24,319 bases of DNA from IMG/VR virus record IMGVR_UViG_3300025151_000296, positions 1 through 24,319 of that record; one strand, written 5' to 3'. Shown piece after piece: positions 13,135-20,717 of the stretch. This DNA comes from a virus. A program made the translations under genes and the position numbers. Below the pieces are notes generated by a model. That model made no database searches. It was not told where the DNA came from and saw only the letters and a list, made by a program, of their open reading frames with translations. Each line of letters starts with the position of its first letter. Position 1 is the first letter of the stretch.

Positions 13135-13532
13135 TACATAACCCCTTTTAATTTAAATAATTCTTCTAATCCTTCTAATTGTAAGTGTCTTGCCTCGGCT
13201 ACTATTCTTACTGCTCGTTTAAAGTCGCTAAGACTGTCGTTAGCATCGGGTAAATCCACCAATAACTTGTGAACTACCAACGCAATATTTTTTATTCCCG
13301 ATATAATTAATATCGGTGTTGGTCTACTTTTATTTTGTTGAGGTTTAAACTTAGACTCTATATCATATTGAACAAGAGTTCTTTGTATTGCTTGTAGGAA
13401 CTTAGGACTGCCTCTAATGCTAATTGTTAGTTTAGTTCGATAGCCTATCAAAATATCATTGTTTTTAGTTAGCCCTATGTGTCCTTTAGCCTTAGCAAGA
13501 AATATACCCTTTAGCATATCTTCACTATACAT
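13134..13532 (-). CDS. LAGLIDADG-fold protein lacking the catalytic acid
   Basis: 132 aa. MLKGIFLAKAKGHIGL resembles a LAGLIDADG helix and first strand, followed by the usual plan: KLTISIRGSPKFLQAIQRTL, a YDIESKF turn, PILIISGIKNIALVVHKLL and a C-terminal helix with LSDFKRAV. The acidic residue that cuts DNA is replaced in LAKAKG, so a DNA-binding rather than cleaving role is likely. It stands alone, without intein or intron. ATG 13532 is preferred (GAGG upstream, overlap with the previous stop); GTG 13565 is the alternative. Confidence 0.6.
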   Translation of the reverse strand: MYSEDMLKGIFLAKAKGHIGLTKNNDILIGYRTKLTISIRGSPKFLQAIQRTLVQYDIESKFKPQQNKSRPTPILIISGIKNIALVVHKLLVDLPDANDSLSDFKRAVRIVAEARHLQLEGLEELFKLKGVM

Positions 13533-13968
13533 TGGACTCAACCTCAAAGAATCCAATGAACTCACATTCTACTTGCATATACTGTAAACCTTCAAGAACA
13601 AGATGTTGAATATACTCGTAGTGTTCTTGAAAACATCCGCCCAAAACAATGTTTAGGTTTGTGTTTTCTACCCTTCCAAACAAAGAAGCCTTTTCCTTAT
13701 CTTCTTTTGCTTCAATAATAAGCATGTTTCTTTCAAAATCTTTTGGAAGAACAATGCTATCATTACATCGTAAAGCAACATATAGTCCTTTAGTTATAAC
13801 AAATATATCTCCCTCTGTTATGTCACTATAAAGAGCATATGTAAATATAGATGCTTTCCCATATTTATTTATCAAATCTTTAACTTCCATAGGGCTAGTC
13901 AAATCATCAGTTTCATAAATTGTTTCATCAAACATATCTTTTAGCCACTTATTCCAATCTTCTGTCAA
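13525..13968 (-). CDS. Hypothetical protein, TTG start
   Basis: 147 aa, no family recognised. Mixed alpha/beta with several hydrophobic strands (GDIFVITKGLYVALRC, NLNIVLGGC). TTG 13968 is used: it overlaps the upstream stop as TTGA and has GGAGG seven to ten bases before it. The first in-frame ATG is at codon 12 and has no such site. It lies between the ligase group and the LAGLIDADG-fold gene. Confidence 0.72.
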   Translation of the reverse strand: MTEDWNKWLKDMFDETIYETDDLTSPMEVKDLINKYGKASIFTYALYSDITEGDIFVITKGLYVALRCNDSIVLPKDFERNMLIIEAKEDKEKASLFGRVENTNLNIVLGGCFQEHYEYIQHLVLEGLQYMQVECEFIGFFEVESNV

Positions 13969-14138
13969 ACTAAATCCTCCACATCATTAATATTGTATCT
14001 ATTCAAGCCGTAGTAGCCTTCACTATGATAAGGAAGACCAACATAAAGACAATAGCACTCTTCACAACAAAAGGCTCTTTGGCCTATTGGTGTCATAACC
14101 AAATATTTTACTGATTCTTCTCCACAATTAGCGCACAT
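13965..14138 (-). CDS. 57-aa Cys-rich zinc miniprotein
   Basis: Begins MCANCGEE and continues to FCCEECYC (24-30): C2/C5 and C25/C28 form a zinc-ribbon plan, with C24 and C30 in addition. The tail is Tyr-rich. ATG 14138 overlaps the ligase stop (TAATG) and the stop overlaps the TTG of the next gene, so it lies in the same translation chain. Confidence 0.7.
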   Translation of the reverse strand: MCANCGEESVKYLVMTPIGQRAFCCEECYCLYVGLPYHSEGYYGLNRYNINDVEDLV

Positions 14139-15673
14139 TATACTAAAGCCTCCACATCTTTTATTGTATTAATATCAGCCACAAACTTATCATGTCGTAT
14201 TCTTTTACATCTAGGAAATCTTAACCCATAGTTGCCCTTTGCATCTTGAGTAACTAAGTCTGCTGATACTTCTAAAACAACTCTCGGTAATAAGTTATAT
14301 GTTCCTTTATCGTAAGTTTCTACATTCTTTCTTAGTTCATTTGTTAGCCAAACTAAATCAGCATCACTAAAACCCGTTCCAATAGAACCTACCGATTTGA
14401 AACCACTATCGCTCTTTACAGAAATACCGAAAGTTCCAAACACATTTGCTCTTGAGCCTTCACCGTATTTAGCAGTAGTAATAACCACATCTAATTCAAT
14501 GCGAGGAGGCTTGTATTTAGCCCACCCTGCGCTTCTTTTACCTGCTTCATAAGGTAAGGTAGGGTCTTTGACAATAATGCCCTCAAAGCCATCGTTAATC
14601 GCTCTATTATAGAATGCTAGAACATCACCGCCCTCTTCCATTCTATGTGCTTGGTCGGGTAATTCTTTCATCATAGTAAGTCTATGTGAATAAGGCATAT
14701 CCGTCAAAGTTATTATCCTGTATTTTAGACAATCAAATATAACCCACTTGACTTTAACCTTCTCTCTTGCTTCTGCATGGTCTTTAGAATGAACTCTTGT
14801 TCCCATTAGTTTATGTTCAGCAGGTGAACCATCATCTTTAATTGGATATATTTCTCCATCAAGAATACAACGGTCAACCGGATATTCTCTAACCCGTTCT
14901 ACAACATCTTGAAACTGTGGAGTAACTATGTTTCCTTTACGATTAAAGATAATTATATTATCTCCTTCTTTGTGTATTTGGTATCTGTTGCCATCATATT
15001 TGTAATCTACAACTTTATTCTCCGGCCATTTATCCATAGGAACTTCTTTCGCTAACATTGGTTTTACAAAAGAGCCATGTGATAAATTACATGGTGGTTC
15101 TTCTTTCATTTCATAATATGTGCAAAGATTACTAAGACTGTTAAAGTTAGAATGATTCTTAACCTCACTAATTTTCTTGTCGTAGTATTTTGCTAACACT
15201 TTCTTAACAACTCCACTATCAATACCGTTTGTTGGTGAACCCAACCAATATCTAACAAACCACTTTCTTTCTAGTGCTGACATGTTTAACAATATATCTT
15301 TCACTACAACAAAAGAAGCATCATTTACAGAACCACAAGCATTCTCTAAAACCCTAAGAACAGAATGAATACCTATATTTCTTTGAGTTTCTGCTCCTGC
15401 GTCTAGTAAATATACTGCTTCTCCTAGTTCTCCATCTATTGCATACAATACTTCTATTTCATCGTCAAAACAATCAAACATCTTAGTTAGCCAAGACTTA
15501 GCCTTTGCTAAACCAATATTATTACTAGGATATTCCCTAGCCAATAACTGTATTACTGCACTCTTGTAAGTATCAAACTTATCTAGTTCTGTTGCTATCA
15601 ATTTTACTTGTTGAGTTGGTGTTTTGTCCTTTGTGGATTCTAACAGTCGGCTCATCATCTTCCAATCTATCAT
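14138..15673 (-). CDS. lig: ATP-dependent DNA ligase
   Basis: A 511-aa ligase that seals nicks, for example between Okazaki fragments. The N-terminal alpha-helical DNA-binding domain covers residues 1-200. Motif I is DYKYDGNR with the adenylated lysine K225; ILDGEIYP, VIFDCLKY (III), FEGIIVKDP (IV) and WAKYKP (V) follow, then an OB domain with RFPRCKRIRHDK (motif VI). Length is close to archaeal Lig1 (550-600 aa) and slightly short. All catalytic motifs look intact. ATG 15673 has AAGGAG upstream and lies inside the previous gene. Confidence 0.96.
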   Translation of the reverse strand: MIDWKMMSRLLESTKDKTPTQQVKLIATELDKFDTYKSAVIQLLAREYPSNNIGLAKAKSWLTKMFDCFDDEIEVLYAIDGELGEAVYLLDAGAETQRNIGIHSVLRVLENACGSVNDASFVVVKDILLNMSALERKWFVRYWLGSPTNGIDSGVVKKVLAKYYDKKISEVKNHSNFNSLSNLCTYYEMKEEPPCNLSHGSFVKPMLAKEVPMDKWPENKVVDYKYDGNRYQIHKEGDNIIIFNRKGNIVTPQFQDVVERVREYPVDRCILDGEIYPIKDDGSPAEHKLMGTRVHSKDHAEAREKVKVKWVIFDCLKYRIITLTDMPYSHRLTMMKELPDQAHRMEEGGDVLAFYNRAINDGFEGIIVKDPTLPYEAGKRSAGWAKYKPPRIELDVVITTAKYGEGSRANVFGTFGISVKSDSGFKSVGSIGTGFSDADLVWLTNELRKNVETYDKGTYNLLPRVVLEVSADLVTQDAKGNYGLRFPRCKRIRHDKFVADINTIKDVEALV

Positions 15674-15803
15674 CTATAATCATCTCCTTATTTTTATTTA
15701 CCTTTGTTATTAATTCTTTTAGAAGGTCGCTAACTTTACCTTCATGTTTTTCAGCGTAAGCCCACATAGCATTCGCTAAATAAACCCAATCATTCCTCTT
15801 CAT
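15579..15803 (-). CDS. Hypothetical protein overlapping the ligase by 95 nt
   Basis: 74 aa, no family recognised. The N-terminal half (NDWVYLANAMWAYAEKHEGKVSDLLKELI) is a good helical domain; the C-terminal 30 residues are polar and fall entirely inside the ligase reading frame. ATG 15803 has GGTGA upstream and overlaps the previous gene by 14 nt; the in-frame GTG 15815 is less likely. Confidence 0.65.
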   Translation of the reverse strand: MKRNDWVYLANAMWAYAEKHEGKVSDLLKELITKVNKNKEMIIDDRLEDDEPTVRIHKGQNTNSTSKIDSNRTR

Positions 15804-16146
15804 TATCGTCACCACTATTGATAATACCCATAATACGGGTGAAGTTAATCATAATAGCGTTCATTACTTGAACTTCATCCATCTTTCCTTGTTCTATTAA
15901 TCTGTTAGTCATAGAGATTAATGTCCCTTGAACTAAAGGAGGGGCTATTGTTCCTAACTTAGTGTCTGTTTGTATTTCCCAATACATAACAAAAGAAGCC
16001 CTTGTAAATTCATTAGTGTTGCTCATTTGTGAAAAGTCTTTATCGAAGTGTTCTTCTAATCTTTCGTTAGATAACTTCTTTCTAATTTGCTTTCCCCACT
16101 CCTTAAACTTCTTATCATCTTGCCAAGTTCTAATATATCTAAACAT
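15790..16146 (-). CDS. Hypothetical helical protein, 118 aa
   Basis: Unrecognised. Almost all helix, basic at the N terminus (FKEWGKQIRKKLSNERL) and acidic at the C terminus (SGDDNEEE). It starts in a TAATG overlap with the histone-fold-like gene. Confidence 0.72.
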   Translation of the reverse strand: MFRYIRTWQDDKKFKEWGKQIRKKLSNERLEEHFDKDFSQMSNTNEFTRASFVMYWEIQTDTKLGTIAPPLVQGTLISMTNRLIEQGKMDEVQVMNAIMINFTRIMGIINSGDDNEEE

Positions 16147-16433
16147 TATTCTTCGCCTCCAAGAACTTCTTTATGCTCCGCTACATAATGTTCTATTACA
16201 GGGTGTTTTGATACTCTTATAGCATTTGATAAAATATACAAAGAGTCTGCTATATCTTGTGGTTTAACTCTACTGTTTCCTACCATATTTGTTTCAACTT
16301 CCTCAAGTAAAAAACCTGCCAAAGTTACAATATCTGCTCTAAGGCGTTGTATGCAACCTTCCGACCATTCTCTTTTAGGATTCATAGCCTTCATCAATTT
16401 CTTTATTTGCACATCTGTTATAATTTTCGTCAT
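16146..16433 (-). CDS. Histone-fold-like protein (tentative)
   Basis: 95 aa. A short first helix (IKKLMKAMNP), a long central helix (EGCIQRLRADIVTLAGFLLEEVETNMV) and the segment RVKPQDIADSLYIL resemble helix 1, helix 2 and the loop-2/helix-3 region (TIKAEDI) of archaeal histones. Extra residues follow at the C terminus. It lacks the dense basic residues of a packaging histone, so a TAF- or transcription-factor-like histone fold that dimerises is also possible. Lies next to the PC4-like gene. Confidence 0.5.
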   Translation of the reverse strand: MTKIITDVQIKKLMKAMNPKREWSEGCIQRLRADIVTLAGFLLEEVETNMVGNSRVKPQDIADSLYILSNAIRVSKHPVIEHYVAEHKEVLGGEE

Positions 16434-16627
16434 TCTAATTCTCTCTCCAATATTTTTAATAATAATTTAGCCTCTTCAATATTCATGCGAATACCTTTTC
16501 TTGATGGTTTGTCATTAACATACCATCGAACATCAAAGACTTCAATGTTCCAATAATTTCCACGCTTAACTAATATTTCTTCTGTTGCGTTTCGGGCTAT
16601 TGTTCCCTTTGTTTCTAAATCACTCAA
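16430..16627 (-). CDS. PC4-like ssDNA-binding protein (tentative), TTG start
   Basis: About 65 aa. FDVRWYVNDKPSRKGIRMNIEEAKLLLKIL matches the PC4/YdbC core pattern: a strand with VRxxY, a turn, KGIxLxxEE and a final helix. Such proteins bind ssDNA as dimers and act in transcription or replication. Three codons upstream, GTG 16636 is an alternative but lies directly on the GAGGGG site. TTG 16627 gives a TTGA overlap with the previous stop. Confidence 0.55.
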   Translation of the reverse strand: MSDLETKGTIARNATEEILVKRGNYWNIEVFDVRWYVNDKPSRKGIRMNIEEAKLLLKILERELE

Positions 16628-17022
16628 CTCATCCACCCCTCTTTGAACTTCTTTAGTTCTTTTAAAGAAGTAAAATATCTAGGCGTATCTAATTCATCTA
16701 ATCTATTTACTACCCAACAAGCACCGCCTAAAGATGATATTTGCACTATCTCGTATTGTCCCTCATTAACTTCAACTACTTCTTTAGTTCCTATCTCCGG
16801 CACTAAACCATACATTCTAGTTAATTCTTGAGAAACATCTTGCATGTTCTCCATAACATATTTGATAATGTGCGCTCTTTGTATTGGTATCTTTGGTGCA
16901 ACATCTATCTTTAGATTACCTGTCATATTACAGACTATACATTTATTCCCTTTACAAATAGGGCATTTTATCTGTGCTTTATGTGGTGCAGGTAAATTAA
17001 CTGTTATTGCTCTTTTTTTCAT
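16624..17022 (-). CDS. Zinc-finger protein with DnaJ-like CxxCxGxxC core
   Basis: About 132 aa. CPICKGNKCIVCNMTG (near 20-35) resembles one DnaJ-type cysteine-rich repeat. A C-terminal segment (YEIVQISSLGGACWVVNRLDEL) is unrecognised. It is located just downstream of GroEL, but whether it works with the chaperonin is not shown. ATG 17022 with GGTGA upstream is preferred over GTG 17031. Confidence 0.7.
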   Translation of the reverse strand: MKKRAITVNLPAPHKAQIKCPICKGNKCIVCNMTGNLKIDVAPKIPIQRAHIIKYVMENMQDVSQELTRMYGLVPEIGTKEVVEVNEGQYEIVQISSLGGACWVVNRLDELDTPRYFTSLKELKKFKEGWMS

Positions 17023-17110
17023 TTTCTTCACCTTCTAAACATACCTTACACATACCGAACCTTCTAGCATAATACTTAGACATATCTCTCCAACAATTAG
17101 GACATTTCAT
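16997..17110 (-). CDS. 37-aa zinc-ribbon miniprotein
   Basis: MKCPNCWRD and CKVCLEG give two C-x2-C pairs (C3/C6, C21/C24). GGAGG, within the last codons of GroEL, is well placed for ATG 17110. It overlaps the next gene by 26 nt. Confidence 0.62.
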   Translation of the reverse strand: MKCPNCWRDMSKYYARRFGMCKVCLEGEENEKKSNNS

Positions 17111-17112
17111 TA

Positions 17113-18624
17113 TTATTCCTCCGGTAACAGAACCGCTACATCAGTAGAATAGAAAAGTTGTGCGATAGACATAGCCGCCAAAAAACTATTCTTAGTTACT
17201 TTAACAGGGTCAAAGACTCCTGCTTTTCTTAAGTTTTGAGTGCTACCTGTTAAAGCATTAAAGCCCATATCTTTCTTGCCAAAAGAAATAGAAGGATTGT
17301 TTATTCCACTATTATACTGTAATACTTTCATTGGTTCTTGCATGGCTAACTCAAACCACTTAGAATCTTTTATGCCCTTTGTTGCTACCTTAGCGGCCCT
17401 TGCTAATGTTAGTCCACCGCCAACAATAATCCCTTCTTCTAGTGCGGCTTTTGTAGCATTAAGAGCATCGTCTAATCTTTCTTTCTTTTCTCTCATTTCA
17501 ATAGATGAAGAAGCACCAACCTTAATTGTAGCAACGCCACCACTAAGTCTTGCTATTCTTCTCTTGAGTCTAAGTTTATCATACTCGTCTTGAGAATCTT
17601 CAAGTGTTCCTTTTAGTGTAGTTATTCTGTTTTCTGTTAGTGGTCTATTACCTCCAACAAAGATTGTTTTATCTTTAGTAATTGTAATAGTATCGCAACT
17701 TCCAAAAGTATGTGCATGTATTTTCTTAGGGTCGTCTTTGCTTTCATCTGTATAGACAGTTCCACCAACAACTCCTGCAATATCGGCCAACTCATCTAAT
17801 TGAGCATCACCAAAGTTAGGTGCGGTAATTACTGCTACATCAATTGTCTTTTGTAATAAATTCATAATGACATTATTCATAGCATTACCATCCATTCCTT
17901 TACAGAATATAACTAACGGTTGTTTATTATTAGCCGCATGTTCCATCATAGGTAATATTTCACTAAAGTTTCTTATCGCTAAGTTAGATAAGAAAATCAG
18001 TGGACTATCAAATGTGCATTTACCATCTTCACTATTAGCCATTAAATGACTCATATAGCCTTCATCAATTTCTAGTCCTTTTCTTACTACAATTTCAGTG
18101 TTATGTGTTTTAGATTCTTCAACAGTAATAATACCATCACGCCCAACTTTATCAATGGCTTCTGCAATTAAAGAACCCAAATGAGAATCGTTATTGGCCG
18201 CTATTGTGGCAATATTCTCAATATCAGTATCTTTGACCTCTTGTGATGCTTGGTCTAAATGAAAAATCGTGGACAATTTTAATCTCTCAATCAAACTATT
18301 AAATTGATGAACATTCATTTCCGGTGCATCTAACATATTATGACATAGTGCTTGAGCGAGAATACAAGCAGTAGTAGTTCCATCACCACTACCCTCTTGC
18401 GCTTTACTTGCTAAGTTTTGAACTAGTTGTATTCCCATTTGAACATAGGGGTCTTCATTACTAATATATTTTGTAATTGTAACTCCATCATTAATTACAA
18501 CAGGCGGATTACCTTGTAATATAACTGTCTTGGCTTGTGGGCCAAGTGTAGGTTTTACTGTATTAGCAACTATGTCTATTCCTTGTAGTAGTTTTTGTTT
18601 TACTTCACTTCCATTAATTATCAT
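17113..18624 (-). CDS. groL: Group I chaperonin, GroEL/Hsp60 type
   Basis: A 503-aa ATP-dependent protein-folding chaperonin. Group I signatures are plain: SGDGTTTA (79-86, ATP site), VGRDGIITVEES, the apical segment with ITAPNFGDAQLDELADIAGV, and KRRIARLSGGVATIKVGA followed by EEGIIVGGG of the lower equatorial domain. It is shorter than E. coli GroEL (548 aa) and lacks the Gly-Gly-Met tail, ending VAVLLPEE. It overlaps the co-chaperonin stop (ATGA), so the two are one unit. It is not the archaeal thermosome type, so bacterial ancestry is likely. It probably folds a virion or replication protein. Confidence 0.95.
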   Translation of the reverse strand: MIINGSEVKQKLLQGIDIVANTVKPTLGPQAKTVILQGNPPVVINDGVTITKYISNEDPYVQMGIQLVQNLASKAQEGSGDGTTTACILAQALCHNMLDAPEMNVHQFNSLIERLKLSTIFHLDQASQEVKDTDIENIATIAANNDSHLGSLIAEAIDKVGRDGIITVEESKTHNTEIVVRKGLEIDEGYMSHLMANSEDGKCTFDSPLIFLSNLAIRNFSEILPMMEHAANNKQPLVIFCKGMDGNAMNNVIMNLLQKTIDVAVITAPNFGDAQLDELADIAGVVGGTVYTDESKDDPKKIHAHTFGSCDTITITKDKTIFVGGNRPLTENRITTLKGTLEDSQDEYDKLRLKRRIARLSGGVATIKVGASSSIEMREKKERLDDALNATKAALEEGIIVGGGLTLARAAKVATKGIKDSKWFELAMQEPMKVLQYNSGINNPSISFGKKDMGFNALTGSTQNLRKAGVFDPVKVTKNSFLAAMSIAQLFYSTDVAVLLPEE

Positions 18625-18845
18625 TTTATCTTCTCCACTGCCATAATGTTTTCATAAGGAACGGCAATATATTCACCGACTGAATTATACTCATTCCTAT
18701 TACTAAAATATACTAATCTACCATTTAGGTTCTTATCACAAGAACAATGAATAACCTTGCCCTTGTTGTTAGCGGAAGATATAATTCCACCACTAGTCTT
18801 TTCTTTTCCTATTTCTACCAATACCCAATTTCCAATTGCTTTCAT
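18621..18845 (-). CDS. groS: GroES/Cpn10-like co-chaperonin
   Basis: 74 aa against about 97 in bacteria. MKAIGNWVLVEIGKEKTSGGIISS matches the first strands and the start of the mobile loop (KTSGGI); NGRLVYF, EYIAVPYENIMAV match the last strands, ending with the typical I(L/M)AV. The shortening falls mainly in the roof region. It precedes and overlaps GroEL, as in bacterial groESL operons. Confidence 0.85.
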   Translation of the reverse strand: MKAIGNWVLVEIGKEKTSGGIISSANNKGKVIHCSCDKNLNGRLVYFSNRNEYNSVGEYIAVPYENIMAVEKIK

Positions 18846-18979
18846 TATTCTTCACCATACCATTCTTTTTTATTTACTTCTTTTACTCCGTCATATTCAT
18901 TACAAGTAGAACAAGACCAATAGCCTAAATTATCGTCTGCTTCTCCTTCACAATAAACACAAATCATAATTGTTGTCAT
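18845..18979 (-). CDS. 44-aa zinc-ribbon miniprotein
   Basis: CVYC (7-10) and CSTC (23-26) form a compact zinc ribbon, followed by an acidic/charged tail. Its ATG overlaps the JAB stop (ATGA) and its stop overlaps the GroES start (TAATG), so it is translated within that chain. Function unknown; its place makes an adaptor role for the JAB protein possible. Confidence 0.7.
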   Translation of the reverse strand: MTTIMICVYCEGEADDNLGYWSCSTCNEYDGVKEVNKKEWYGEE

Positions 18980-19515
18980 TCTTCTCCACTCCTAATTTTC
19001 GATTCTAAATTATATTGGCTTTGCACCCAAAACGATTCTTCACCGTTTACATCTACATTTCTAATCATTAATAAGTTAGGCTTTTCATTTGTCCAATAAC
19101 CATAATGTTCTACTCCACCTAACACATAGGCTTCTTGCATTTGACTTTTCCATGTATTAACTGTATTCCAATCAATACCGCTAAAGTAAGCACTACCGAA
19201 GGGGTGTGTATGAATCCAACACTTGATAGGTAATTTCATACCAATAGGAGGTTTCATACCAAACTCAACATAGCCCGATGAACCCGTAGTAACATGGCAA
19301 TTATTATTATCATCAATAACTACTTGCACTTCTAAAGCAGGTAGTAATTCAGTTGAAGCAATCCAAATCGCCTCAAAAAACCCTTCCGCTTCAACATGTG
19401 GATTTAAACCCCAACATTCTTTTATGTATTCTTCTACTCTTGCTCTAGCATCTTCAATGCTTTGCTCATATTCAACCATGTTCTCAAAATCTCTTATTGA
19501 CTTACCATCGGACAT
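18976..19515 (-). CDS. JAB/MPN+ metalloprotease (deubiquitinase-like)
   Basis: 179 aa. The JAMM zinc motif H102-x-H104-x7-S112-x2-D115 is complete (CWIHTHPFGSAYFSGID), so the enzyme should be an active zinc isopeptidase. Candidate upstream glutamates lie near residues 42-48 (EAEGFFEA). In bacteria such proteins process or remove ubiquitin-like proteins together with E1 and Ubl partners (PRTRC, 6A-type and Bil operons). An E1-like gene lies one gene upstream and a Ubl further upstream here. ATG 19515 has GGAG upstream; the TTG at 19521 is less likely. Confidence 0.88.
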   Translation of the reverse strand: MSDGKSIRDFENMVEYEQSIEDARARVEEYIKECWGLNPHVEAEGFFEAIWIASTELLPALEVQVVIDDNNNCHVTTGSSGYVEFGMKPPIGMKLPIKCWIHTHPFGSAYFSGIDWNTVNTWKSQMQEAYVLGGVEHYGYWTNEKPNLLMIRNVDVNGEESFWVQSQYNLESKIRSGEE

Positions 19516-19735
19516 TATCAATCATCTCCACATAATCAAAGTAAACTTTAGTAAACTTCTCTAGTTCTTCCTTAGTGATTTCTTGAATAATAACTCCACC
19601 GGAGGTATATACCTTCAATTCAATCTTATCATATGCAGTATTCTTCCAACTAAAGTGTTGAATATTTGAATACCTTACACATGCTCTGCTCGTTTGTAAT
19701 ACTCTTCTTAATATTTTTATATTTCCTTCTTTCAT
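19502..19735 (-). CDS. Hypothetical protein between E1 and JAB genes
   Basis: 77 aa, unrecognised. Basic N terminus (KILRRVLQTSRACVRYS), two or three strands (KIELKVYTSGGVIIQEI) and a helix (KEELEKFTKVYFDYVEMI). It has GAGGG before ATG 19735 and overlaps the JAB gene by 14 nt. Lying inside the Ubl-related gene set, it could be a substrate adaptor or take the place of an E2, though no conserved Cys context supports that. Confidence 0.72.
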   Translation of the reverse strand: MKEGNIKILRRVLQTSRACVRYSNIQHFSWKNTAYDKIELKVYTSGGVIIQEITKEELEKFTKVYFDYVEMIDNVRW

Positions 19736-19745
19736 TTTTTATCCC

Positions 19746-20300
19746 TCATACATTTACTACGGCAAAAGAATTTACACTCTCACCATTAAACCATCTTTGA
19801 ATCCATTCAGCACCCATACCTGCAATAGCCATGTGCATGAAATGTATTCCTTCTTGTGAACCATCCCAAGTCTCGCCTTGACAACTAAAAGAACCTTCTT
19901 TACCCGCCAATAAACTATCATACATTGATGGGTCGGCTTGATAAGATACATAGGCAGCGTTTCTACCCTGTGACCTTAAATCCAACCACTTTACATTTGA
20001 ATTGTAAAGCATTCTTCTAGTGCCTAAATTATCAACACAACAAACTACTAAGTCAAAGCCTTCAAGTTGTTGCGGTGTTAAGATAGGATATGGGCTAGAA
20101 ATGCTTACACACTTATGTTTACCCATAGCCATAGATTTATTTTTTCCAACTTCTTCTTCACTAAAGTTTTGATAAGTTAGATTCTTTGTCTCTACTTTAT
20201 CATCATCATTTACTTGTATTTCATACAAGTTTAAATTATCTAAGAATGAAATAAGATAACTTCCTATTCCACCTGCTCCAATTACTAATATTTTTCTCAT
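19746..20300 (-). CDS. ThiF/E1-like adenylyltransferase
   Basis: A 184-aa Rossmann enzyme expected to adenylate the C-terminal glycine of a ubiquitin-like protein. GAGGIG (8-13) is the nucleotide loop; D33/D34, N40-L-x2-Q44 and K55 match the family D...NL.RQ...K set, with Tyr43 where Arg is usual; VDNLGTR (89-95) carries the metal-binding Asp90 and Arg95. C140 in SFSCQGE is a candidate thioester Cys. It is short (ThiF/MoeB about 250 aa) and has no CxxC zinc pairs, like minimal E1s of PRTRC type. Coupled to the gene upstream by ATGA. Confidence 0.88.
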   Translation of the reverse strand: MRKILVIGAGGIGSYLISFLDNLNLYEIQVNDDDKVETKNLTYQNFSEEEVGKNKSMAMGKHKCVSISSPYPILTPQQLEGFDLVVCCVDNLGTRRMLYNSNVKWLDLRSQGRNAAYVSYQADPSMYDSLLAGKEGSFSCQGETWDGSQEGIHFMHMAIAGMGAEWIQRWFNGESVNSFAVVNV

Positions 20301-20509
20301 ACATTTTCCTCCTGTCTTCTAAAGGCACTAACCGCTAAATACATTGTTAGAAAAGAAGAGGCTAACCAATCTTCTTTATTTAATATAGTTAAATCATTCT
20401 TCAATTCCATCTTATACATATTATCAATTTCTTTCATCATCTTTTCTCTATGTTGTAGAAAAAGCATTTCATTATTTACCTTAAATTTTTTTGTCTTTTC
20501 TTCATTCAT
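20297..20509 (-). CDS. Hypothetical helical protein, 70 aa
   Basis: Unrecognised. Charged N-terminal helix, then a more hydrophobic helix (WLASSFLTMYLAVSAF) too short and mixed to call a membrane segment. ATGA overlaps on both sides join it to the E1-like gene. Confidence 0.68.
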   Translation of the reverse strand: MNEEKTKKFKVNNEMLFLQHREKMMKEIDNMYKMELKNDLTILNKEDWLASSFLTMYLAVSAFRRQEENV

Positions 20510-20715
20510 TCTTCCACTTCCTTAAAACCTTCATGTCCTAGTATTGCTCTAATATCGAACTTATCAATTGGTTTAATATCATTCATACTTACATTATCGA
20601 GTAAGAACATAAGCATATTCTCTACTCTATTTCCTTTGCTTAGTTCATCCAAGACATAGAGTTTACCGTCTACATCAAAGGTTATATTCCATATTGTTAT
20701 ATTATCATTATTCAT
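20506..20715 (-). CDS. Hypothetical protein, 69 aa
   Basis: Unrecognised. Starts with two strands (ITIWNITFDVDGKLYVLDEL), then helix, and IDKFDIRAILGHEGF near the end. AGGAGA upstream of ATG 20715; ATGA overlap with the next gene. Confidence 0.68.
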   Translation of the reverse strand: MNNDNITIWNITFDVDGKLYVLDELSKGNRVENMLMFLLDNVSMNDIKPIDKFDIRAILGHEGFKEVEE

Positions 20716-20717
20716 TT

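Noticed and set aside
16997-18979. Thermosome (group II chaperonin) expected for an archaeal virus
   Set aside because: Motifs and the adjoining Cpn10 are plainly group I.
20297-20509. Membrane helix near the C-terminal part of the 70-aa protein
   Set aside because: The hydrophobic stretch is short and broken by polar residues; a soluble amphipathic helix fits better.
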